Source of the DNA: Undaria pinnatifida
Taxonomy: Eukaryota; Sar; Phaeophyceae; Laminariales; Alariaceae
DNA length: 64,000 bases
Direction: 5' to 3'
Assembly: GCA_012845835.1 (NCBI GenBank)
Contig: JABAKD010000030.1
Span: 16,515,210 to 16,579,209, forward strand
Shown here: positions 32,180 to 42,880 of the stretch, one piece after another
Position numbering within the stretch: the first letter of the stretch is position 1
Layout of the letters: each line of letters begins with the position of its first letter
Made by a program: the position numbers and the translations under genes
The notes under the pieces: model-generated
Seen by the model: only the letters and a program-made list of their open reading frames with translations
Database searches by the model: none
Told to the model about the DNA's origin: nothing

Positions 32180-32345
32180 ACCAACAAGGTCGCACAAAAA
32201 AGCGATTTTGAGCCTATATCAGGTTGGCGTGCCGAGCAAGCACGCTCAAAATGAGGATGAGAAACACTTGAACAGCAACAACAGCACCAACCACAATATA
32301 AATGGACGCATTAGAGCCATTTTTATGCAGGATTCAGGCCCCCCC
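32180..32345. repeat. Dispersed repeat copy, partner at 36.86-37.00 kb
   Basis: Shared gattttgagcctatatcagg, gcaagcacgctc and gagaaacacttgaacag blocks. Confidence 0.6.
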
Positions 32346-32635
32346 GGTTATAAGCACAACTAATTTCAAACAAAAATGCGGTGTTCAAAGAAAAACGACG
32401 TAATATGTGGAACTAAGACTGGCACAAATCGAGCATATTAACTCCCAACCTTGGAAAAAAGCCTGAGATTAGGCCGAAACAGTGCGTATTTGACTCACTG
32501 GCATAATGGTCGAATAATCATGGAATACTTGCTGTGCCCGAATAATCACCTCTTTGTCGCTTATGCGGGACCGGAAAAAGCGCTGAAAATTCCGATTTCA
32601 TTCGTTCATCGGGTCAGAAACCTAACTAAAAATAA

Positions 32636-33334
32636 GGCCATTTCTTATGCAGTCGGATTTGTCTGTCGAAAGCGGCCTTTTTCGACTGAAGCCCAAATCG
32701 AGCTTTCTTACACAGTCGAAAAAGGGCTTTTTCGACTCAACTTTTTTCGACTAAGGATTCCGACTGGCGGATCCAGTCGAAAAACTCGACCTTTTCGACT
32801 AGATCCTCCAGTCAAAAAACTCAGTCGAAAACGTTTTACACGTGTTTTTTGAACCGATCGCATAGTTCATCCCACCACCAAACACACACCCACACGGCCA
32901 CACGGCCACACACCTATATCAGGTACCACACTGCACCACACTGCAGTATCATACAAGGCGCTGACGCTGGCGTGGCTATCACTGCTGTTGCTTTTCGCAG
33001 CAAGTCAGCGTGGCGCATTCCTGCTATAGCTTTGGCGGCTCTCGGCTGAGTGCAACTCCACGAACGTAGCTTTGGCGGCTTTCGGCTAAGCCCAAAGCCA
33101 CCAACTCGCCGGGACGAGGGTTCGTCGAGCCGTTGCTCGCGGAGAAAGCGCAAAGCACAGAGCTGCCAACCGATTTCGACTGGTGTACAGCAGTACTCCC
33201 TCACACCAACCGCCTCTAGGAAGAACACAAAAACTATAAAATCGACTCGACTGACGATAAGAAGAAGGACCAGAAGATTCCAGTCGAAAGGGGCCGTTGT
33301 CGACTGGCGGAATCCGTCTGTGTAAGAAATAGCC
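32636..33334. mobile_element. 699-bp MITE, PIF/Harbinger-like
   Basis: Terminal inverted repeats ggccatttcttatgcagtcg and ggctatttcttacacagacg (right end, reverse complement) continue imperfectly for about 60 bp. The element is flanked on both sides by TAA, the 3-bp target duplication typical of PIF/Harbinger. The inside holds agtcgaaaa motifs and a doubled tagctttggcggct..cggct block, and no transposase. Confidence 0.72.
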
Positions 33335-34559
33335 TAAGCTCGCCAATATTTTCGCGGGTTTTCTTGCATACTACTCGCGTGGGGCAAAAAATTGCCATGC
33401 GGCCGTAATTCCTACCAAACGCTCGACCTCTGGATGAATCTACGCAGCTGGTGCCCAGAGGGTCACGATAAAGCCTTTCGGGATCATAAGAACAGCGGTC
33501 AAATCGCCATGTCCCGGCATACCAGCAGCCATATATATTGCCCATAACAGATGAGAGCAATGGGCGCCTGCTTCGGCTTGGGACACAGGGTGATCTTGAA
33601 TGGCAATATAATACCCCTTTCCTTTCTTCTCTGTCTTTTCTGTTCTTTTCTTTTTTCCAATTGACTTGCGTCTGACGTGCGTATGCGTAGTGATAGGTAC
33701 CACGAGATATTTGGGCAGAAGACCCCTAGTTTTTATGATACTGCTATATCGTCGATTGCTGTGGCGCACAGGAGATATTGTCAAGAAGATCTCTATTACT
33801 CTGTATCATCGGTTAATTCCTGGCGAACGAGATGTCATTTTCAAGAAGATCTCTATATTTTATTATACTATCATCAATTGATCGCTGGCGCACACGATGT
33901 GTTGACCAGCAACAACAACAGCAACAGCCAGTAGCCAGCGCAATTCTTTCAACCACACAACCACGCTTTCGAAACACTACTACCTTGATAATCACACCTA
34001 CGTTTAGAAGTGCATCCACGTTTCGTTTGTGGGGATAAATATACATGGAACTAGTGTGGGATATTTATTATGCGGTCCTATAAAAAGATGGATGGTGGAT
34101 CGTGGACCAATATATACGGAACGACTCTTTGAAGCGGCGATGAAAGAGACGGACATTGTTTCTCGTACTACGATTTTGAAGAGTGACTCCGTTCTTTGTG
34201 TTTTTTGTTTTTTTTTGTTTCATGGTCTAGCCTGTTTTGATTGTGTTCTCGTACCCAGTACGCTGCTAGCATTTCATTTGCTTTACACATTAATTAATTG
34301 CGATTGTTTGGTTTACTCTGTCTCACAATCTGTGACCACAAAATAATAAGTTGTATCTTTCTAGGATGGAGAATCAGCACGGACACTGGGTGTAATGATG
34401 TTGTTGGGTAGGGAGCGGCCCCCCTCGAAGACAACGAACGCTCAAACAAGGGTATGTAACCTTGAAATCCGATATCGAAAAGCAACGACACAGCAGTCAG
34501 TCGTACGATGCGCACAATAGGCCAAACGCTTCGAGGTGTGACAATGGAAAAAGTGTGGT

Positions 34560-34930
34560 GGGGACGAAATAAGAAGCCAATTTGGAAATGATGCCAACTT
34601 GGAAACAAATGTTTTCCCATTCCTGGTATGTTTTTTCGTTCAAGCTCTGCATATTATGCCAAGATCCAAGCATAGCTCGGGCGTATACCGCCCAAAATAC
34701 AAAAATGTGCGCACTTCTCGCTTGTCTCGCTCAGCCCACGTACCCGATCCCGGCCAGGTGCGGAACGGATACGGCAGGGCGAGGGGCGTTTGAGCCGCCC
34801 CCCGAAGACGGCGCTCGAACGAAGCTATTTGACCGAGAATTCCACTTCCGAGAATTGCATACTAAGGCCGAGACGGGGAAAAACTCCGGACCGAATCCCC
34901 AACTAAAAGAATGTTCATACGCGTATATGA
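34560..34930 (+). repeat. Copy 1 of a 350-400 bp module
   Basis: Contains tttggaaatgatgcca, caagctctgca, tctcgcttgtctcgctcag, gggcgaggggcgtt and gagccgccccccgaag, then gaagctatttgaccgagaat. Repeated at 36.99-37.32 and 37.33-37.73 kb. Confidence 0.65.
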
Positions 34931-35729
34931 ATACAAGGGCTCCGCATGGGTGACTTAGCAGCACTTCAAATTGTTCGATTCAATACTTGGTAGAGTAATA
35001 AAAGTCCCCACACACAATCTAGTCTGCGCGTACAGTATGTAAGGTAATGCCAAGAGTTCGATATTAACTAACAATCACAACAATGTACTACTACTAATAG
35101 CAACCGTTTGTTATGTGAATCCGATTCCGAGCTTATATTTCGATCGGATATATCCGAGCACACGCCGACTGACCCTTTAGTCTGGCGTCGAAACGTGTCG
35201 AGTGCGTTTCTTATGGTAGTTTTACTCGATCAAGCATCCGGGGCAAGTAAGGGGACTGACTATGTCCGCTGCGTGCAATTAGGGAAGTTGTACATGGACC
35301 TTTTTGCATAATACAACAGCAGTCAGTCCAGATCGAGTCGATCGGTGCAACTTGCTTGGGTATCGTATTGTTACAGCAGCAGTAGTACACTTCACTTCTT
35401 TTCTTTTTCCCACCCATTTATTGTGATGCTCGCATTACTCTCGCCCTCCCAATGCAGTAGTATAAATTAGATGCGGGGTCATATAGCGGGCTCCCCTCCC
35501 CCCTCCCCACTACGGCACCTACCGTAATTTTTATCGCGAGAAGAGTTCAGCATTTTCTTCCCTCGGCGATTCGCGTCGATTTGTACCTACCCGCGCTTCT
35601 AGGCGATTTCAGCAGATAGTTGATCCTTTTTTTCCCATTTATTTCGGCAAATAAATAAAGCCAACAAAGCTTACAACGGTGGTTATTTAACTCAAGGACC
35701 AACGCTAGTATTAATAGCAGTCGTATTCG

Positions 35730-35870
35730 AGTGTAACCCCATTAGACCACCGGGGCGACCCGTTCTATATCACTCACTGCCCCTGTGGCGTATCAGGTTA
35801 TATCCTCGAACCTGGTGTAGGTCAGCTTCGTGAGTTTGAATCCCCCCGAATGCGTACTCGTACAATTTTT
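35730..35870. other. tRNA-like fragments
   Basis: aaccccattagaccaccgg is the complement of a D-arm (ccggtggtctaatgg), and gtgagtttgaatcccc resembles a T-arm. No complete cloverleaf. A similar D-arm complement (ccgttagaccaccggg) is at 39377-39392, and a T-arm-like ccgtgggttcgtgtcccac at 37867-37885. Confidence 0.35.
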
Positions 35871-36859
35871 CGTCTTGTGCATTAATTGACTTACGGAAAG
35901 CGCGAGAGCGTGAGTTAGCAACCCTCGATGAAAAATCGACAATCAGGGGGTGCTGAACCCTATGCGAGAAAAAATATGAAGGCTATAACCGGGGGGGGGG
36001 GAGGGAAGGACGACACCTGTGACCACGGCTTGTAAGTCCAGAAGCTGGAAAGTAGAAGTGTGCCAAGAAAAAAAAACACTTACCTGGAAAGTAGAAGTGT
36101 GCCAAGAAAAAAAAAAACACTATTAATAGAAGAGATGATCAATCAGCAATCAGCAGCAATGAGGAGCACGTCAAGGACGGAGCAACACAAACTTATATGT
36201 CAGTTACGTACCAACACACGGCCGCTTGCACTTGACCGGTAAACGATCACAGCAACGGAGTCAGGCACCACAGCAACAACAAAGCGCGCCATCCTATTGT
36301 CTACTTACCACCACCTTCGTGTGGCGCACCTTAACACCGCGGGGAGGAACTTGTACAAAATACAACCCTCGAGGCCCCGGGGACGCAGCCACTCGCAATG
36401 CTGCTGTGTGGCTTTTACTGGCGCAGTAATCGTAATCACTACTACCTCCTCCTCGTTTAGTCACGTGTGCGCTTGCCACGTCTATGTCCATGTATATACG
36501 TGTACCTACCGAAAATCAAATAAACAAATGCACTACTATCATCCCTACCGCAGTACCATGGGGATTTAGTGAAATTTGTTGATGAAGGGTGTCCGTCTAA
36601 TTTTGCTTCCTAAACAAAGTTGTATCCTCGCCTTCGTTGCCGGCCGTAGGGAACCTTTCGCAGATGTCGTAGAATGTACATTCGTCTACGAAAAGCACGT
36701 CATCACTCGAGCGTTATTTGTTTGCTTCTTTTCGTAGGTTGTCCATCGTTGTGTACGTTGTTGTTGGCGCGTACCCAACTAATATTTTATCAGATATTAT
36801 TTTTTATGTGCGTATTCAGCCGACGAAGTTATAGACATTTTTCACTTGTACAACTCCTA

Positions 36860-37735
36860 CTGACGATTTTGAACCTATATCAGGTCGACGTGCAGACCAA
36901 GCACGCTCGAAATGAGAAACACTTCAACAGTCCCAAACGCAATAATATAAAAGACGAATTAGAGCGATCTACTTTTACTGGTATTATAACACGCGTTCAA
37001 GCTCTGCAGACGCCAAGCAAAACAAACACTCGAGAGTATACCACCGCCAAATTCAAAACTTTAGCAACTACCTACCGTTTGGAAATGATGCCAATTTCGG
37101 AAATTATCCAGACGCTGCAGACGTTATTATAAGATACAACCGAAGTCGCAAGATTACCTTCTCAAAACACACTATTTTTGCAACTTTTCCCTTGTCTCGC
37201 TCAGCATCCATCCGCGTTCACGTCGAGGTGCCCAACGGATAAGGAAGGGCGAGGGGCGTTGGAGCCGCCCCCCGAAGACTTTTACGCGTTGGAGCCGCCC
37301 CCCGAAGACTTTTACGTATTTCATTCGTTTAAGCCCTGCAGACGTCAAGCAAAACGAACAAACGCTCAAGCCCTGCAGACGTCAAGCAAAACAAACGCTC
37401 GAGAGTATGACACCGCAAAATTCCAAACATTACAATAGCAACAAACTACCGTTTGGAAATTATGCTAATTTTGTACATCATCCATGCGCTGCAGACATTA
37501 AGATACAACCAAAATCTCCGGAATTTCTCCTCGACATGCGGTATTTTTGCAACTTCTCGCTTGTCTCGCTCGGCCTCCGTCCGCGTTCACGCCGATGTGC
37601 GGAACGGACACGGCAGGGCGAGGGGCGTTGGAGCCGCCCCCCGAAGCCGGCGCTCGAACGAAGCTATTTGACCGAGAATTCCAGTTCGGCGAATCGCGTA
37701 CTTAGGCCGAGACGAAAAAAGACTCCCGACCGAAT
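36860..37735 (+). repeat. Dispersed repeat followed by two tandem module copies
   Basis: The 36.86-37.00 kb block matches 32.18-32.34 kb. Then copies from about 36.99 and 37.33 kb share ctgcagacg.caagcaaaac, gagagtat.acaccgc, ctaccgtttggaaat and gagccgccccccgaagac. The gcgttggagccgccccccga block itself is doubled at 37256-37312. Confidence 0.65.
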
Positions 37736-37769
37736 CCCTGAAAGAAATAATGATGTTATATATATAGAC

Positions 37770-38710
37770 TATACGTATTGACCCGGAACTCGTCGTGCTC
37801 ACGGCTGACGTCCTGATTTTTTATTTTTATAAAGTGTAAGAGTGACAGCGTATCAATTTGGAACCGTGGGTTCGTGTCCCACATTTTTTTTTTTTTTGGG
37901 AGTAGCCGACTTTTATTCTCGAATGCCGTATTAATATAAACATACCAGGTATATAATAGATAACTAGTAATACTCTATATTCGTACTCCTTCCGATATTA
38001 AAGCGGAGAAAAAACGAAATAATCCACCTATCATACATATGACAGAGCAGGATAGTGGAAAATACAGTGATACATTTATAAAATAGATATATATTATGAT
38101 GTTAGATCTAGCTCAAAATTCCCCACCCAAAGTAAAAATACCAACACCAACTATTGAACTATAGCAGAGAAAAAACAAGACATTGAACATATACATTTTC
38201 TTATAAACGAAAGAATAGGACCCCTCCAATTTAAAAATCTGACCCACATAGTATATTACAAGCACCAACAATGCAGCTTGATTTTTTTTTTCTTTTTATC
38301 CTCCGGCGGGTGGGGCAAAATAAAGCTTAAGCTCGCCACACTTCCACGTAAAGATGATTATTGCTTTATTTTTCCCCATCCGCCGGAGGTAAAAAAAAAA
38401 GAAAAAGATTATTGACCCGATATTCGTCGAACTCACGGCTGACGTCCTTAAAATATTTTTACGAAATACCAACACCAACCAACCGTTATATATGGAGAAA
38501 AACAAAATAGTCTAGACTATATGTATGTATATACCAAGTATTTTTTTCTTCAAAACAAAAGAACAGGACCCCTCCCATTAATAAGAAAAAACTCACCCTT
38601 CTCATAGTATATTACAAGTACCAACAGCGCAGCATGGCATATGCGAAGATGAGTATTGAATCCGAAATTCGTCGAACTCACGGCTGATGGTCTTCAAATA
38701 TTTTTATATA
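37770..38710. repeat. AT-rich repeat cluster with CAGCCGTGAG ends
   Basis: Three copies of cg.actcacggctgacgtcct (37.79, 38.43, 38.68 kb), and two of aggacccctcc..catagtatattacaag, a local multi-copy array of an AT-rich element also seen near 8.0 kb. Confidence 0.5.
38282..38410. repeat. Fold-back inverted repeat
   Basis: Arms ctttttatcctccggcgggt, ggggcaaaataaagc and their complement gctttatttttccccatccg, ccggaggt..aaaaag, with a loop of about 40 bp. Confidence 0.7.
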
Positions 38711-38864
38711 AACATTAATAGCGGAACCACGGTTGTGAGGCGAGTGAGGGGTCTTCCAGTCTTCGCTCCGGCTGCCAAGAACCCCAAGAAAGACAGCGTA
38801 CCACACACAGGTATCAAATGTTAAAGTTGTCTTCTCGGTGGCCCGATCGCGAACATACTCGAAA

Positions 38865-39190
38865 TAATCAGGGCTTTTCACGGGTCGGGTCGAATCTCGC
38901 GGGTCGGGTCGGGTCGGGTCAGCTGACCCGACCCGACCCGCGAGATTTTCGAGACGTCTTGACCCGACCCGACCCGACCCGCGAGATTTTCGAGACGTCT
39001 TGACCCGACCCGACCCGACCCGCGAGATTTTCGAGATGTCTTGACCCGACCCGACCCGACCCGCGAGATTTTGAAATCGTCCTGACCCGACCCGACCCGA
39101 CCCGTGACAATCCGGGTGACCCGCGAGATTCGGGTCGTCTGGCGGGTCACGTGAACTTGACCCGTGACATTTCTCACGGGTCAGAGTAAA
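38865..39190. mobile_element. GACCC/GGGTC element, best tandem array
   Basis: Starts cgaaataatcagggcttttc, acgggtcgggtcg, then five near-identical units of about 40 bp, tgacccgacccgacccgcga gattttcgagacgtct, ending tttctcacgggtcag. Long proline/arginine-type ORFs here are artefacts of the repeat. Confidence 0.75.
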
Positions 39191-39429
39191 AAAGTCAGGG
39201 GTCAAAGCATGTATACCTCGGTCGGTTGGTTGGTCCTTGGTCCCTCCTACTTTTCCCAGTATGTCGTGTTCTATGCGTTTTTTACCGGCATTGTTTGCAG
39301 CTGATGATTATGTCATGTGGTGTGCGCGCGAGGAATAGGAAAGAAACCGCAACCCACATGCATGGACATGCCCGTACCGTTAGACCACCGGGTCGACCCG
39401 ACGAGCGACCCGACGAGTGAGCTAGTTAT

Positions 39430-39965
39430 AATTTACAAGTGCAATATCCGGCCCCGGCAAGCAGCCTAGCTGAGCCGTCCGGCAGCAAGTCCACAACTGG
39501 GGCGGTGGATCTGTCAGCAGGGGGTGCGATCCGCGAGGATGCGTTGTCTGCTGCTGCTGGTGCTTGCTGCTGCCAGGGTGCTGCTGCTGCTGTGCTGCTG
39601 CTGCTGCTGCTGCTTGCTGCCGCTGCTGCTTCGACAACGGCTGCTCTTCTTACTTGCTTTTTTACGTTTGGTCACATTTCGTACTGGTATGATAATTCTC
39701 GAGCTAGCTACTACTACTACTACACTGCTGCTGTATCTATCTTCTATCTGTGCAGTCTCCAGCCCCGGCAAGCAGCCTAGCTGAGCCGCCTCCGGCAGCA
39801 AGCCCACAACTGGGGCGGTGGGTCTGTCAGCAGGGGCTGCGATCCGCGAGAATCCGGGGTCTGCTGCAGCAGCTGGTACTTGCTGCTGCCAGTGCTGCTG
39901 GTGCTGCTGCTGCTTCGACGACGACTGCCCTTCCTTGCCTTTTTACGTTTGGTCACTTTTCGTAC
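39430..39965. repeat. Tandem duplication of about 320 bp with (CTG)n
   Basis: Both copies begin ccggccccggcaagcagcct or cagccccggcaagcagcct, pass through ctgtcagcagggg..tgcgatc, a CTG/CAG-rich tract, and end ttttacgtttggtcac, tttcgtactggtatga. Confidence 0.75.
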
Positions 39966-40094
39966 TGGTATGACCGTAATATTACTGCTGTTGTTACGGC
40001 TTCAGTAGGTACGGGATTCGCGTCACACTGCTGTATGCCTTGTTACGAGTAGCTAGGGGTACTGCCTGGTGATTGTTCTGCACGCTGTGATGAC

Positions 40095-40585
40095 ATATGA
40101 TCGGAGCATCGGCACGAGGGAGGCAGGAAGCCGAAATGTTTGTATTTTATTGGCGGACCCGCGGGCCCGACCCGCGGGGCGCCTACACGGCATCAACGTG
40201 GCTCTCACCCGTAAGTTTGAAAAAGGCGGATCCGCCGGCTAGATCCGCGGGTTGGACCCGCGGGTCAGCCCAAAACAACTCACGGGTCATTATGGCTTGA
40301 CCCGCGAAGTGACCCGTATCTCGCGGGTCATGACCCGACCCGACCCGCGAGATTTTGAAAACCTCTTGACCCGACCCGACCCGACCCGCGAGATTTTGAA
40401 GCCTTTTGACCCGACCCGACCCGACCCGCGAGATTTTGAAAACCTCTTGACCCGACCCGACCCGACCCGTGAGATTTTAAAACGTGATGACCCGACCCGA
40501 CCCGACCCGCGAGATTTTGAAACCCCCTTGACCCGACCCGCGGGTCGGGTCATGACCCGTGAAAAGCCCTGGAAATAATCGAAAT
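40095..40585. mobile_element. GACCC/GGGTC element, near-complete copy
   Basis: Left end gatcggagcatcggcacgag (like 28.6 kb), five units of gaccc pentamers with gattttgaaaacctcttg spacers, right end catgacccgtgaaaagccct, ggaaataatcg, the complement of the start of the 38.9-kb copy. Confidence 0.7.
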
Positions 40586-40599
40586 ATATTTTCCGCACG

Positions 40600-42880
40600 T
40601 AGCTAGCTGAGATGTGACGCAAAAAAAATGATGCACATGCAACGCCAGAAATGATTCATGATTTGAAAGAAAAAAAACAACGAACAAACGGCACAGCAGC
40701 TGCCAACCGGCAAAAGTACCAGAAAGATGTGATCGCACGACACGGCAATGGCAGCACAAACAACTTGCGGAAGTATATATCATATCATTCGCGCCGCGTG
40801 TGTGAAGCACACGGGGCGCTTCGTGCCTGTGCGCGTGCTGTTACCGAACTTGCACAGGTTCTATAATGCGACTTGTACAGCGTAGCGGTACGAGTACAGC
40901 AGCAGCAGTACAGCAACAGCAGCGTGACTGGAAGTCTGCGGGACAATTGACAGGTGTTGATCTTGAGGGCAAACGGTTAAATGTATGATTTTTAATACCG
41001 GCGGATATCATGAATGGCCGAGGCCTGGACATAGACAGATGCGACAGCAATTTCCTCTCAACAATTCTGCCAATACTGGGTACCACGCCTATAACGCCAG
41101 TCGACTTTACAATCTCCAGGTTGCCTGCCTACAGCACAGCATCACGACGGAAACCCTATACCCCTGACACGACACGGTGGCGGTCGGTGGCAGTCCTGAT
41201 GTGGTCCGTGGCTAATTTTTCCAGCGGCAAGACGATCCACCTCCTCTGGTATGTGGGTCATGTCATCATCCTAAAAACACCCCAGTGATCCACCACAACC
41301 ACGTACCCGGTACGAATACATGCTTCCATCAGATGTGCCAGCCAGAAATACCTGCACCATAGAAGCAGCAACCGGCGCTTCTCCGCATGCTGCTACGAGT
41401 ACTCACTGCTCGTTGTCCCCATCTGTGGCCACACGAGGTCATAGGCGCTGTAGCGGGCAACCGGCACAACCCAACCAGCGCAATCACAGGGACTACCCCG
41501 CCATGCCCCACCACGAAACCACACCAACATACGCAAAATGTACACACACCCAAACAGCAAAAACTCAAATAAAGACCGATCACAACCGCTCACCGGAGAG
41601 GAGGAAGTGGTTCACCCCCATGATGGCTGTTTGCTGTCCTCCTATGATATCCACTACCGATTGTGGGGCTTCCCGGTGCTGCTATGTAGCAACTGCTGTG
41701 GGGCGATGCTTCTGATGGTCCTTGGGCCACTGCGTGTGTGTGATGCTCGGACACCTCGCACCAACCTCGCCAAGAAACGCGACGGAAACAATTGAGATGT
41801 TCAATGTTCTGGTACCTACTCGAATATATCACTTTGGGCGGAAATGTTATGATCGTTTTTTAATTAACTATTGTGTAAACGTACTCTATAACTCGGTCCA
41901 AAATGGAGAATTTTTGATTATTTCCTCCTTTTCATTTCTCGGAAAGAAATCCTTTTCTTCCTTTTCTTGCTCCTCTTTCTTTCTGGATATTTGGTTTTCT
42001 GCTTTGTTCTCTGCGCGTACTCGTGCTCCTATTGCATTTCGCCTGCTTTTCGTGTCCTCCAAGAGTACGTGCACCATTGCATGCAATTATCTTTAGCTCT
42101 CTCCTGGCTTGCGTTGCAATGTCTCTGTCTCATGGCTTGAGCCACGGAGCTTGCACGTATCCCAGGTGATGAATCAGCATGAATATCTGGTGGCGGCGGT
42201 CTGCTGTCGGTTGCTGTTGTCGATCTTTTATGCATGAGAACAGATGAACAAAATATCTAGATTACTACTAGACTATATTGGGAAATCTAAATCTTGTAAT
42301 CTTGGAAACATCGGATCTTCAAGGCATGGTTTGTACCGGTATTTTTTTACCCCCCCCCCCTGGGGCATCGCATCTTCTCCATCCATCACATCCTCCTCAT
42401 CATCATCAAACTACTACTGTCGTCACCACCATACAATACGGCTGATATGTCCAGTGATACGCAGCTGTACGCGACTTGTCCCGATATGGTCGACACGCAA
42501 CAAGTTTTGAACACATCGGTCGCGACAGCAGCAGAGCAGCAGTCCTCGTGGAGGATACGCGTTGGTAGCGACCGGAGGGTCAACAGGACGATGCTACAGC
42601 AGTAGTGACAATTTCGCCAAGATATAAACTGCGCGCGAAACCCGCACCTTTACGCGGGGCATACACTCGCGGCCATACTGCTGTGTATAATACATGTTTT
42701 GATTCCACAACCCATACGTACACCATACCCTATCCATGCAAACGCCCAATGCAATGTCGCGAGCACACAAAATCCATCCCAGGCCTGGTGCTTGGCTCAT
42801 ATCAACTGTTGATGTAGCATTTATTTGGTTGATATGCAGGAGAACATCTAAATTCTCAACCGGGGTATCTTCGCGATTAT
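40600..42880. other. No gene recognised
   Basis: Small CAG and CAT triplet clusters (40.9, 42.4 kb), a C11 run at 42350-42360; short ORFs on both strands, none persuasive. Confidence 0.4.

Noticed and set aside
38678-40622. Several 60-175 codon ORFs rich in GSGRVGSGR or PTRPDPRD
   Set aside because: Translations of the GACCC/GGGTC repeat in different frames, with no other support.
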